From assembly GCA_963765375.1 (NCBI GenBank), contig CAVXVZ010000011.1, positions 124,001 to 188,000 of the forward strand: DNA of 64,000 nucleotides, in the 5' to 3' direction. Each line of letters starts with the position of its first letter. Positions within the stretch are counted from its first letter, which is position 1. Source of the DNA: Roseiarcus sp963765375. Its GTDB lineage: Bacteria; Pseudomonadota; Alphaproteobacteria; Rhizobiales; Beijerinckiaceae. The position numbers and the translations under genes are program-made. Under the pieces are notes generated by a model that saw only the letters and a program-made list of their open reading frames with translations, searched no databases and was not told the origin of the DNA. This document shows, in pieces, positions 7,616 to 16,274 of this stretch.

Positions 7616-9196
7616 TAGTACGACTTTCCGACATCCGCCCATGTCCAGAGAACGATGGCATCTACGCGGCGCCATCGTTGGACGATCCCGACATCCTCGA
7701 TCTGATTAGGTCGATCCGCGAGCGCGGACTTATAGAGCCCATTCAGATCAGCGCCGATAACGTGGTCTGGTCCGGCCACAGGCGGAGGTTCTGTTCGTTT
7801 CAAGCGGGGCTTCGAGTGGTCCCCGTCATCCGCAGCAAAATCTCCTACGCAGATGACCGCGAGGCTTTCCTGAAGCTGTTGGTCGAGGCCAACACACAGC
7901 GCAAGAAGACAGCTGGCATGTTGCTTCGCGAAGCTGCGATGAAGATCGATCCTGGGCGGGCCTATGAGGAACTGAAGCAGGAACAGCGTGAGAAGGACCG
8001 CGAGCGCCGGTTTGATTCAAACGTGTCTGACCAACAGGTCGACTCCAAGAACGTCGAGGGGAGAAAGATAATATCCAAGGCCAAGAAGCCGCTCCTTGAC
8101 GCCGCGCTGCGCGTCATCAGGGAGAACGAAGATTTCTGGCCCCTGTCAGTTCGCCAGATACACTACCGGCTATTAGGAGCGGATGCGCCGCTTAAGCACG
8201 CCTCGAAGCCTGACAGCAAATATGTGAATGACCTGAAAAGCTACAGGGCGATTTGCGAGCTACTGGCGCGCGGCCGGATCGAGGGACTCGTTCCTTGGCG
8301 GGCCATCGATGATGAGACGCGACCCGAGATGCTGAACAATCACTTCAGGAACCCCGGCGAGTTTTTCGAGAGCGAGATAACGGGGTTCCTGAAATACTAC
8401 ACTCGAAACCGGCAGCAATCTCAGGTGAACCATATCGAGATCATCGCGGAGAAATTGACGGTTAAGACCATTCTTGAGTCAGTTGCGGAGGCGTTCAGCA
8501 TCCCCCTGACTATCAACCGGGGCATGTCCGGCCCAACGGTGAAGAGGAAGATCGCCGACCGCTATTGGAGAAGCAAAAAGACGAACCTGATCCTGTTGGT
8601 TGTCGCCGACCTCGACCCGGCCGGCGACGCTATTGCGCAGGACATCAGGGACTCCTTCGAGAGGGACTTCGCAATACACCGCAGCCGGATCGAGGTCTAC
8701 AAGGTCGCGCTCAACATCGATCAGGTGAACGAGATGGACCTTGAGCCATCAATGGAGGCGAAGGAAGCGTCGCCGACCTACGACGCATTCGTCGAGAGGT
8801 ACGGGATCACCAATGCGTATGAGTTGGAGGCGTTGGAACCGGCCGACCTACAGCGAATCCTAGAGGACGCCATCGAGGAAGTCATGGACATGGACGCCTA
8901 TGAAGCCGAGCTTGATGAGGAAAGGAAGGACGCCGTGGACATCATGGCGCAAAAGAAGATGGTGGTCGAGTTCCTGAAGACCGCCGGCATCAGCCCGAAC
9001 TGAAAGTTGAACTAGTGCGCCTTTCCCACTTCGCCGCCTGACCGCCGACCGCGACCGCCTCGCCGCCGAGCAACCCCCGGCCGCCGCCGCAGAGTAGGAG
9101 CGCCGCGCCGCCTGATCCAGACCATCAATTCCTATTCGACCGCGATTTGCCCGCGCGCGGTTCGATCATCAAGCCGGGCCTCATTGAAGGACACCT

Positions 9197-9553
9197 ATGT
9201 TCACTCTCGACTCCGTATTGGAGAGATACCCGCTGCTTTCAGCAGGCGGCTTTGACGCCAAAGACCCCGTCGACCTTCGCAGTCGCGCCGATCAAATTGA
9301 CGCCGCGCTCGCCTATCTCAGGGCTGGCGCTCCACTCGACCGGGCGCCATCAGCCGGCATGTATTCCTATGGCCTGAAGCACCGTGCTGAGGAATGGGCC
9401 GGGCGCTATATCAGCAACGGCGCGATGATCGCCGCGGCGATCATGCTCGGCTGGAAAGTGAAGCGGGACGCCATCTACGGCTTAAACGCGACCGTCTGGC
9501 CGCCGCAGGGATTTCGGAAGCGCCTTCCCGAACTCGCGGGAGTCGCCAAGTGA
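9197..9553 (+). CDS. Hypothetical protein, translationally coupled to the AAA ATPase
   Basis: 118 residues with AAGGA upstream of the ATG. Its stop overlaps the GTG of the next gene (GTGA at 9550-9553), so the two are co-translated. The last ~45 residues alternate basic and hydrophobic (AAAIMLGWKVKRDAIYGLN). No known family recognised; its pairing with a replication-type ATPase suggests an accessory role in the element's replication or maintenance. Confidence 0.65.
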   Translation: MFTLDSVLERYPLLSAGGFDAKDPVDLRSRADQIDAALAYLRAGAPLDRAPSAGMYSYGLKHRAEEWAGRYISNGAMIAAAIMLGWKVKRDAIYGLNATVWPPQGFRKRLPELAGVAK

Positions 9554-10677
9554 GCGACGTTCCCTCCGTAGTCACGCCGTTTCGCCAGCGAAAGACGCCC
9601 ATGTTCCAGATCATGATCGGCGCCAGCATCAAGTCTGCATTCCGCGAGGAATTTATGATTAAGGGACTCGTTCCGCATCAGGGATTCGGCGTCCTATATG
9701 GCGCCTCGCAAAGTTTGAAATCCTTCGTCGCCCTCGACATGGCCTATCGCGTTGCGCTCGGCGAGCCGTGGGGCGGCCGGCGCGTCGTCAAGGCTGATAC
9801 GATCTACGTGGCAGCCGAAGGCATGGGCGGCATGGCCAAGCGGGTTGAGGGCATACGCGCCGCGCATCCGAACTGGCCGGGAGATGTCCCGTCGTTCGGT
9901 CTTCTCTGCGGTTGCCCGAACCTTGGCCTACCCGCGCCAAGGGGCGATCTTGCCGGCCTTGTGGAGTCGATTGAGACTTCCGGTCTCCACCCGCGATTGA
10001 TCGTGCTCGACACGCTCGCCCAGATGCTTTGCGGCGCCGACGAGAACGGCGCGGGCATGACGGCGTTTGTTCGGAACGCACAAGCGCTCTCGCATCGGTT
10101 CGGCTGTTTCGTCCTCGCGGTCCATCATATCGGCTATGCCTCCGAGCAACGGTTACGAGGACATTCAAGCCTGCCCGCTGCCGCCGATCTTATCATCCGG
10201 GCGGAACGCTTGCCGGACGCACCAGCGACGACGCTTGCCGTCGAGAAGGCGAAGGACAGCCCGCTCAATGTGACGATGACCGCGAACTTGCGGCGCATTG
10301 TGCTCGACACTGACGAGGACGGCGACGAGATCAGCACCCTTGTGGTCGACTCCATTTCGGACGGCGTCGTTGCGCGAGCCGAGCGGGCCAAGGGGCGCAA
10401 GGTTCCGAAGCTCCCGCCCGCGGCGAATGTCGCCCTCCGAACGCTCAAGGCCGCGATCAAGGATCATGGTTCCGAAGCTCCCGCCTCAGAGCATGTCCCT
10501 CTTGGCGCGAAGGTCGTCGCGCTCGACAGGTGGAGGGAAGCTGCCATCCGGTCGGGCATCGCGTCGGGCGATGACGAGTCGAGGCGCCGAGCTTTCAGGC
10601 GAGCTTTTGACAAGCTCCGAAACGATGACCGCATAGGCGTGTGCGACGATCTTGTGTGGATCGCCGACGCCGCCTGA
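9550..10677 (+). CDS. RepA-like AAA (AAA_25) ATPase
   Basis: 375 residues from a GTG overlapping the preceding stop. A P-loop variant GASQSLKS lies near residue 55 (LYGASQSLKSFVALD), and the Walker B strand LIVLDTLAQM near 155; a conserved FVLAVHHIGY strand follows. This is the RecA-fold hexameric helicase/ATPase family of RSF1010 RepA and related phage proteins. The C-terminal ~100 residues look like a small winged-helix region. A dense array of inverted repeats begins right after its stop, which fits a replication initiator beside its origin; that link is inference. Confidence 0.8.
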   Translation: MSDVPSVVTPFRQRKTPMFQIMIGASIKSAFREEFMIKGLVPHQGFGVLYGASQSLKSFVALDMAYRVALGEPWGGRRVVKADTIYVAAEGMGGMAKRVEGIRAAHPNWPGDVPSFGLLCGCPNLGLPAPRGDLAGLVESIETSGLHPRLIVLDTLAQMLCGADENGAGMTAFVRNAQALSHRFGCFVLAVHHIGYASEQRLRGHSSLPAAADLIIRAERLPDAPATTLAVEKAKDSPLNVTMTANLRRIVLDTDEDGDEISTLVVDSISDGVVARAERAKGRKVPKLPPAANVALRTLKAAIKDHGSEAPASEHVPLGAKVVALDRWREAAIRSGIASGDDESRRRAFRRAFDKLRNDDRIGVCDDLVWIADAA

Positions 10678-10803
10678 CGGACAAAACCAGAATCAACCCC
10701 TGCCGGACAAAACGGACAGTTCTTATAGAACTTTGTCCGTTCTTGTCCGTCTATAGGGCTCGGACAAGAACGGACATTTGTCCGGGTTTGTCCGTTTTGT
10801 CCG
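10678..10803. repeat. Array of TTGTCCG / CGGACAA repeats
   Basis: About eight copies of CGGACAA or its complement fall within 126 bp, paired as inverted repeats such as CGGACAAAACGGACA (10704-10718), TTTGTCCGTTCTTGTCCG (10732-10749), CGGACAAGAACGGACA (10761-10776) and TTTGTCCGTTTTGTCCG (10787-10803). Spacing and alternation resemble iterons or a multi-site operator rather than a single terminator. Confidence 0.75.
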
Positions 10804-10862
10804 CCACTGGAGTCGCCGCTATTTACTACGTCTCCGGGCATCCCAGTGCAGCTTGGGGCACC

Positions 10863-11741
10863 TTAGTTGTTATCCTCCTCTTCCTTGTTGGGTTTTCCCC
10901 CTCTCTTCGCCCGAGAGCTACCTTTTTTCGAATCTGGAATTGGTTCTCGCGCAATGGCTCGGGACACTTCGGATAGCGCGGTATCTCTCAGTTTATTGTC
11001 TTCAATTTTGGAGATCAGGAAATTTCCAAAATGTAGATGGTGAGTTGAAACAAGTCGGTTGTGAAATTCTGTCGCAGATTTAACCGTATCGCCGAACATC
11101 TTCATGTAAATTGCGGCAATGAAGTTGGTCAGAATTCCACTGACCGCACCAACTACACCTATTATAATTTTGTCCGTGGTCGTAGATTTACTGACAAAAA
11201 TCTCATACAGTGTAATACCTATTACAGTAAATCCCAGTATAAGACAGATGATTCCAACAAAAAATATCCATAACCCTTGTGATAGGCTCTGATCATAGTA
11301 GCGCTTAAGTTCCCTTTGATGCAACTGAAATAGTTTTTGCGCTCTCCTTTCGCGCTCTTCCAATCCAATATTTTTCAAATCAATTTCGCTAAGTATGTCT
11401 TCAACGTCTTGCTTTGCTTGGCTGACATTTACAAGGAAAGCCAGTCCAAAGAAGACGAAACCATACGATGAAGTTGCAAGTATAGTTGTGATATCGCTAT
11501 TGCCATACTCATGGTTTGGTGATTTAAAATAATCTAATATGGAAATAATTACAGAGAGTAGAATCATAAGTAGGCCAAAAATAGCAAGAAGCCGTCTCAT
11601 TGTTTGCATGCGGCGGAGAAAAGATTGACGCCGTTGTAGGACTGTAGTCAGGTAACTCGGCAATGTTGGGTCGAGGTCGCTCTCTATTGAGGCAGACCCA
11701 AACATAACGCCTCGAAGAGTAGTTCTAAGAGCGTCGGTCAC
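10863..11741 (-). CDS. Four-helix membrane protein, TRADD-N-associated 2-TM domain type
   Basis: 292 residues from a GTG at 11741 with GGAAGG upstream. Four hydrophobic helices occur in two pairs; between them is a charged amphipathic stretch (LEERERRAQKLFQLHQRELKRYYDQ) likely to be coiled coil, and the tail is lysine/glutamate-rich. The segment from LKRYYDQSLSQ through the second helix pair to ATEFHNRL resembles the CyanoTRADDas_TM domain, found in predicted conflict systems; I made this match from memory. The gene is clearly AT-richer than its neighbours, points against them and has no partner, suggesting recent acquisition. Confidence 0.6.
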   Translation of the reverse strand: MTDALRTTLRGVMFGSASIESDLDPTLPSYLTTVLQRRQSFLRRMQTMRRLLAIFGLLMILLSVIISILDYFKSPNHEYGNSDITTILATSSYGFVFFGLAFLVNVSQAKQDVEDILSEIDLKNIGLEERERRAQKLFQLHQRELKRYYDQSLSQGLWIFFVGIICLILGFTVIGITLYEIFVSKSTTTDKIIIGVVGAVSGILTNFIAAIYMKMFGDTVKSATEFHNRLVSTHHLHFGNFLISKIEDNKLRDTALSEVSRAIAREPIPDSKKGSSRAKRGGKPNKEEEDNN

Positions 11742-11947
11742 GACGAGAACCTTCCGCCTGAACAAACAAGTCCCAGTCTAAACCTCTTTGTTCGCTCCGA
11801 CAATGCCTGACTGTTTCGCGTCGGCGCAAACTTTTTGTGACCCGATAGGCGCCGCTTACCTATTGGCCGCGCGCTCGCCACTGGAACCGACGTGGCCCGC
11901 GCTGTCGGTCCCAGCTACGCCAGCATGAGTATTACCGATTGGCGCAG

Positions 11948-12052
11948 ATGGGCAGGCGAGATTCTCGGGTGTGGCCGGAAGTCGCGAAAGTGGCCGGCGT
12001 GCAGGTCTGGCAACGGCGTTGTGATAAAGCTGCGGCGCTTGGTCTGTGTTGA
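11948..12052 (+). CDS. Small hypothetical protein upstream of the DUF4376-like gene
   Basis: 34 residues if it starts at the ATG at 11948 (MGRRDSRVWPEVAKVAGVQ, ending ALGLC). The open frame extends upstream with similar character (HEYYRLAQM), so it may be longer or the end of a degraded gene. It stops 9 bp before the next start. Family unknown. Confidence 0.35.
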   Translation: MGRRDSRVWPEVAKVAGVQVWQRRCDKAAALGLC

Positions 12053-12061
12053 GGTTGGGTA

Positions 12062-12454
12062 ATGAACGATGAGCTACGCAACTATGCGCTGGATCAGATG
12101 CACCATCGGCTGCGACAGGTCCGCGCCTACTCGCTTTTCGCTGAAGGCGGGTTAAATATCACCGTCCACGCTGCGCTCGTAAAGAGCGATCCGCCTACAG
12201 TGAGCAATCCAGCCAATCAAAGGACTCTAAGCCGGGCAGCCGATGCTGCGGACGACGGCTCCTTGTTTTCGTGGCTCGATGAGGAGGATGGCAAGCCGCA
12301 GTTACTGACCCTCGCTCAGATTCGTAGCCTAGCCGAGAGCCTGTCTGCGTTTGAGACGGACATGTACGATTTCCTCGACAAGCTCTCTGGCGAGATCGAC
12401 TCCGGCGTGATCACCACGTTCGAGCAGGTGGACCACTCGGCGTGGCCTTCCTGA
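12062..12454 (+). CDS. DUF4376-like phage protein
   Basis: 130 residues. The layout matches the C-terminal module often attached to phage tail-fibre or assembly proteins: an N-terminal helix, the strand-like SLFSWLDEEDGKPQLLTLAQIRSLAES, a helix YDFLDKLSGEIDSG and the closing TTFEQVDHSAWP. Here it stands alone, without a fibre gene. Confidence 0.5.
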   Translation: MNDELRNYALDQMHHRLRQVRAYSLFAEGGLNITVHAALVKSDPPTVSNPANQRTLSRAADAADDGSLFSWLDEEDGKPQLLTLAQIRSLAESLSAFETDMYDFLDKLSGEIDSGVITTFEQVDHSAWPS

Positions 12455-12667
12455 GCCTCCGATTTTTCTGTTCGGCGCCTGAACGCTAGTGCGCCAATGG
12501 CGCGAGCACCAACGCCAGAACGCGGGCCGCACCGCAAGGCGTCAAGCTCCAAGGGCGACGGCTAAAGCCGCCAACGGCCAAGCGAAGGCCGCAGACGTTC
12601 ATGGATCAAAAAAACGCGGGTGCTAGGGAGTTCAGTCTCCGATCCCTTGTGGCCGGGTAACGACATC

Positions 12668-12796
12668 ATGCCACAGGACACAGGCACGGGCGCAGACAGC
12701 TCAAACCTTGTTCCCGCTTCCATACAGCAAAAGGGAAGGCAAGGCTCCAAGAGACCCCCTGAAGCCTTCCTGAAGCGCTCGCTCTCGGCCTCATAA
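12668..12796 (+). CDS. Small hypothetical protein
   Basis: 42 residues, polar then basic (MPQDTGTGADSSNLVP, ending RSLSAS), with coding-like codons, in the 12455-13148 gap. No family and no strong ribosome binding site. Confidence 0.3.
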   Translation: MPQDTGTGADSSNLVPASIQQKGRQGSKRPPEAFLKRSLSAS

Positions 12797-12830
12797 GGCT
12801 GGCGACTCAGCCGATTGACGGCCTCGAACC

Positions 12831-13028
12831 ATGAGATGCACCAAGGTGGCCGAGAATCGACGATTATCGGCGAATCAGCGATCCGACATCGACCTCAATG
12901 ATTCCGGGCGTCAGCGGGTGCGGCCCTGGAACGCTAGAACACTCTGTAGCCCCTGCTACATAGGGCGACTCCGGGCAGTCGAGGTCATCCGCATCGGCGA
13001 GCACGTCATCGAGCGGAGGCTCGCCTAG
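12831..13028 (+). CDS. Small basic hypothetical protein
   Basis: 65 residues ending in RAVEVIRIGEHVIERRLA. Its stop lies inside the palindrome at 13025-13050. The second half has better codon usage than the first, so the true start may be internal. Confidence 0.3.
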   Translation: MRCTKVAENRRLSANQRSDIDLNDSGRQRVRPWNARTLCSPCYIGRLRAVEVIRIGEHVIERRLA

Positions 13029-13050
13029 ATAGATCGTGCGATCTATCTAG
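13025..13050. repeat. Perfect inverted repeat, 12-bp arms
   Basis: CTAGATAGATCG-TG-CGATCTATCTAG followed by AAAAG. It separates the preceding ORF from the gene at 13149. It could be a terminator or an operator for that gene. Confidence 0.6.
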
Positions 13051-13148
13051 AAAAGCTCAATCATTTCAACGAATCGGCCCGGCCGGAGAGGCCGAAAGGG
13101 CATCTTTGGCTCTCGGCGGGCGACATCTCCAAAAAAAGGACAACCCAC

Positions 13149-13418
13149 ATGCCCCGCAAGGATTTGCTGAAGGTTGAGGTTGAGGCTCTCGACCTCGACT
13201 TCGACGTGGAGCCGCTCGACTTGGACGCTGATTTCTCCCCGGATTTGCTGGACTTCGACGCGCTTAGCCTCGACTCCGAGCCGATTTCACCCGATGAATC
13301 GGCCTCGATTTCCGATCCGGTCGCCGCCATCCAAGCCGCGCTCGCGCTCGCTGCGCCGGCCTCCATCCGGTCGGCCGAGAAGACGGTTCGCTACCTCGAC
13401 TGGAAGTTAGGCCGATGA
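13149..13418 (+). CDS. Acidic hypothetical protein
   Basis: 89 residues with AAGGA before the ATG. Residues 8-55 are a run of aspartate, glutamate and leucine repeats (LDLDFDVEPLDLDADF); the C-terminal third is alanine-rich and helical and ends in basic residues. Such acidic low-complexity proteins can mimic DNA, but nothing here proves that. The stop overlaps the next start (ATGA). Confidence 0.6.
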   Translation: MPRKDLLKVEVEALDLDFDVEPLDLDADFSPDLLDFDALSLDSEPISPDESASISDPVAAIQAALALAAPASIRSAEKTVRYLDWKLGR

Positions 13419-13654
13419 TCCGCGTCGCAGAGATCGAGCCTGTAGGTCACGCCGACGCAGGCCGGGCGCCTATCGCGATTGCGACAAACGCCGCCGATAC
13501 TATGCTGCGCTCATGCGTCGCCGTCGAGCAGAACGTCGAGCCGAGCGCGACGACGCCCGGCTGTAGCGCGACAATCTGGATGGAAAGCAGCGACAATCAG
13601 GATGGCCATTTTGGCGGTCGCGGCGAGGTGATGATTGTCGCGGCGCGGCGATAA
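13415..13654 (+). pseudogene. Hypothetical gene interrupted by IS21 copy 1
   Basis: Translationally coupled to the acidic protein (ATGA). About 49 residues are native; after 13561 the frame runs into IS21 sequence. Joining the flanks (13561 to 16217) restores a second, more coding-like frame just downstream, from ATG 13513: MRRRRAERRAERDDAR then LRAEIEQAAADDAA, ending at a TAG near 16304. The IS therefore also split a small basic/coiled-coil ORF. Confidence 0.45.
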
Positions 13655-13703
13655 CGCAAGCGCTATTTTGTCGAGAGATGGTTTGATTGTCGCGGAGCGA
13701 CAA

Positions 13704-14513
13704 TCAGGATGATCCCTTGATTGTCGCGCGCGTCGGCGGGCGTCCGGGTCCACGGGCGTTGTCGGCGGCTTCCTTTCGCCGATAGCTGTCGACGTTCATT
13801 TCGAGGATCGTGGCGTGATGCACGATACGATCGATGGCCGCGAGCGTCATGGCTTGATCGGAGAAGATTTTTCCCCATTCGCCGAAGGGCTGGTTGGCGG
13901 TGATGAGCATGGATCGGCGCTCGTATCGCGCGCTGATCAGTTCGAACAGAACGCTCGTCTCCGCCTGGTCCTTGGTGACATAGGCGAGATCGTCGAGGAC
14001 CAGCAGATGATATTTGTCGAGTTTGGCGATCGCGGCTTCGAGGGCAAGATCGCGGCGTGCGATCTGAAGCTTTTGCACAAGGTCGGTGGTCCGGGTGAAC
14101 AGAACGCGCCAACCCTTTTCGATCAAGGCCAAACCGAGCGCCGCCGCGAGATGGGATTTCCCGACGCCGGGCGGCCCGAAGCACAAAAGATTGGCTCCCT
14201 TTTCGAGCCAGGCGTCGCCGGCGGCGAGCACCTGCACCTGCGCCTTCGAGATCATAGGCACTGCGGTGAAGTCGAACGTGTCGAGGGTCTTTCCCGGCGG
14301 CAATCGCGCTTCCTCCAGATGCCGTTCGAAGCGACGGCGGTTTCGCTCCACCATCTCCTGTTCGGCGAGGGCCGCCAGGAAGCGGGCGGCGGGCCAGCCT
14401 TCCTTGTCGGCGGTCGCCGCCAGGGCGGCCCAGATCAGCTTGATGCCGGGCAGTCGCAACTCGCCAAGCAGCAGGTCGATGCGGGCGGCGTCGATCTTGT
14501 CGGTCGCCTTCAT
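13704..14513 (-). CDS. istB: IS21-family helper ATPase IstB (copy 1)
   Basis: 269 residues from the ATG at 14513, which overlaps the istA stop by 4 bp. AAA+ P-loop GPPGVGKSHL and Walker B LLVLDDLAYV. IstB is the DnaA/DnaC-like partner that drives target selection by IstA. Compared with copy 2 at 59790-60599 I count four substitutions (Asn/Ser, Val/Ala, Val/Ala and Ala/Val, one of them in the P-loop). Confidence 0.95.
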   Translation of the reverse strand: MKATDKIDAARIDLLLGELRLPGIKLIWAALAATADKEGWPAARFLAALAEQEMVERNRRRFERHLEEARLPPGKTLDTFDFTAVPMISKAQVQVLAAGDAWLEKGANLLCFGPPGVGKSHLAAALGLALIEKGWRVLFTRTTDLVQKLQIARRDLALEAAIAKLDKYHLLVLDDLAYVTKDQAETSVLFELISARYERRSMLITANQPFGEWGKIFSDQAMTLAAIDRIVHHATILEMNVDSYRRKEAADNARGPGRPPTRATIKGSS

Positions 14514-16087
14514 GCCGCTTCTCCAACGCTTGTCGCGATCTGATCGTAGATGGCGAGGGATGGCAGCCTGACGACGACGACGGGCAATGCGGCGTCCTTT
14601 GGCCGGAAGCGTTCGATCAGCGCAGCGAGATCGGGAAGGACGCCGTCGTCGAGAGCCGCTTGCAACGCGAGGGCGAGTTCGGCCTCGCAGGAGCGCTCGA
14701 ACGCGAGCGCGAGAATCCCGACCATGGCGCGGCAAGCTGGTCTCTCACCGAGACCGGCGAGCAAGGCGTCGAACGCCAGGGCGAAGGCTCGGCGGGGGAA
14801 GAGTTGATCGCGATAGACCAGATTGAGCAGCGCCATGGGCTTGCGGCGCAGGGAATGGATGACGTGACGGTAGTCGACGACATGACCATGTTTGCCGTTC
14901 GGCCGGGGCCGACCGCGTCGCAAGACGACGATGGGCGTCGAGCCCTGGAAACATTCGAGCCGATCGTCATAAAGGCGCACCCGCAGCCGATGGCCGATCA
15001 GTCGCGAGGGAACCGAGTAGAACACCTTGCGCAGCGTGAAGGCGCTGGAGCTGGTGACGTCGACGTTGACCTCCTCGTAGTCAGCGGTCTTGCGGACCGG
15101 CAGCTTGTTCAACGCCATTCGCTCTTGATCGATGCGCTTGGCGTTGCGGAGGTTGCCGCGGCCAACGATGTCGTCGACGAAGCCCCGCCATGCGGTGAGA
15201 TCGTCAAAATCTCGCGAGGCGCGCAGCAACAGGGCGTCGGCGAGCGCTCTCTTGAGATGGCCGTGGGCGCTCTCGATCGAGCCGTTCTCGTGGCTGACGC
15301 CTGGATTGTTGCGGGTCGGCGTCATGCCGTAATGGGCGCAGAACGCTTCGTAGCGCTTCGTCAAATCCTCCTTGGCGTCGGCGCCCAGATTACGGAAGGC
15401 CGCCGAGAGACTGTCGCTGCGATGTTGCTCGGGAACGCCGCCCAGCGCCCAGAGGGCGTTCTGTAGCCCTTCCGCCAGCGCGACGAAACTTTCACCGCCG
15501 AGCACGACATGGGCGTGCTCGAAGCCGGAAAAGGGCAAGCGGAAGTGATAAAGTCGGCAGTCGAGAAGCTCGCCGGCAATGGTGACGCCGAGATCGGCCA
15601 CTTCCGTGAAGTCCGACAGTCCCATCCGGCCCGGAGGATGCTCCTGGCGAAAGATGACCTCCCGATCCGGACCGTTCACCGCCCGCCAAGCCCGGATGCG
15701 GCGCTCGAGGGTCCGCCGCGTTCCGTCGCCCAGGTCTGGATGCCGACGGCAGAGTTCTCCGAAGACGGCAATCGGTCTCAGTCCGGGCGCGGCCTTCAAC
15801 ATCGGGACGACTTCATTGTCCCAGACATCGGCGAAGGGATCGGCTCGACGTCGTTCTCGACGCGCCTTCTTTTGGCTGGGAAGCCGAGGATCCTTTTCAA
15901 TACGGTAGGCGGCGGCCGTGCTGAATCCGGCTTTCGCGCCGGCAATCGCCGGCGAATGGTTGCGACGCAAGTTCATGAATAGCCTCATCTGACGATCGGT
16001 GACGTGTCGGCCGGGCAAGAAGTCGGTCCTCTCGACAAGAGAAGGCCGATCCCTAACCCAGCCGCCGTGACCGCCAGACGAGGCCAC
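14510..16087 (-). CDS. istA: IS21-family transposase IstA (copy 1)
   Basis: 525 residues. An N-terminal region with HTH character (RNHSPAIAGAKAGFSTAAAYRI) precedes the DDE core: Asp in GLSDFTEVADLG, Asp in HRSDSLSAAF and Glu in SHENGSIESAHGH. The predicted protein appears identical to copy 2 (60596-62173). Confidence 0.95.
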   Translation of the reverse strand: MASSGGHGGWVRDRPSLVERTDFLPGRHVTDRQMRLFMNLRRNHSPAIAGAKAGFSTAAAYRIEKDPRLPSQKKARRERRRADPFADVWDNEVVPMLKAAPGLRPIAVFGELCRRHPDLGDGTRRTLERRIRAWRAVNGPDREVIFRQEHPPGRMGLSDFTEVADLGVTIAGELLDCRLYHFRLPFSGFEHAHVVLGGESFVALAEGLQNALWALGGVPEQHRSDSLSAAFRNLGADAKEDLTKRYEAFCAHYGMTPTRNNPGVSHENGSIESAHGHLKRALADALLLRASRDFDDLTAWRGFVDDIVGRGNLRNAKRIDQERMALNKLPVRKTADYEEVNVDVTSSSAFTLRKVFYSVPSRLIGHRLRVRLYDDRLECFQGSTPIVVLRRGRPRPNGKHGHVVDYRHVIHSLRRKPMALLNLVYRDQLFPRRAFALAFDALLAGLGERPACRAMVGILALAFERSCEAELALALQAALDDGVLPDLAALIERFRPKDAALPVVVVRLPSLAIYDQIATSVGEAA

Positions 16088-16274
16088 TTGGGCGCTCGCC
16101 GCCGCCGCGGGGATATCTACGGTCGGGCTACGCCCTTCCTTCGCTATCCCCGCGGCGGCGTATTCTCATCCTGATTGTCGCGCGATTCTCATCCAGATTG
16201 TCGCGCCGCACCCGGCTTCGTGCTGAGATCGAGCAAGCGGCGGCTGACGATGCTGCGGCGCTCGCGGAGGCGGG

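Larger units (their letters stand above)
6435..9003 (+). pseudogene. ParB-like nuclease domain fused to topoisomerase VI-A-like (5Y-CAP + Toprim) protein, interrupted by IS630
   Basis: The gene begins at the ATG at 6435 (MTQTTSEPESKVEL) and is cut at a TA by an IS630 element at 6477-7615. Removing the IS and one TA joins codon 14 (CTA) to GTA at 7618 with no frame change, giving a 475-residue protein. Residues ~15-90 are a ParB/Srx-like domain (VRLSDIRPCPEN, then SIRERGLIEPIQI and VWSGHRR). From ~165 a winged helix carries SVRQIHYRL with Tyr197 where topoisomerase VI-A and Spo11 have their catalytic tyrosine. A Toprim domain follows, with Glu292 (IIAEKLTV) and Asp345/Asp347 (VADLDPAGD). It resembles the Topo mini-A proteins of mobile elements. 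The 3' part keeps an open frame into the IS, so a truncated product is possible. Confidence 0.8.
13562..16210. mobile_element. IS21-family insertion sequence, copy 1 (2649 bp)
   Basis: Starts TGTAGCGCGACAATC and ends GATTGTCGCGCCGCA (TG...CA ends), with a 6-bp target duplication CCCGGC at 13556-13561 and 16211-16216. Several internal copies of GATTGTCGC/GCGACAATC near both ends (for example 13687-13707) fit the multiple transposase-binding repeats of this family. istA and istB are both intact. Confidence 0.93.
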
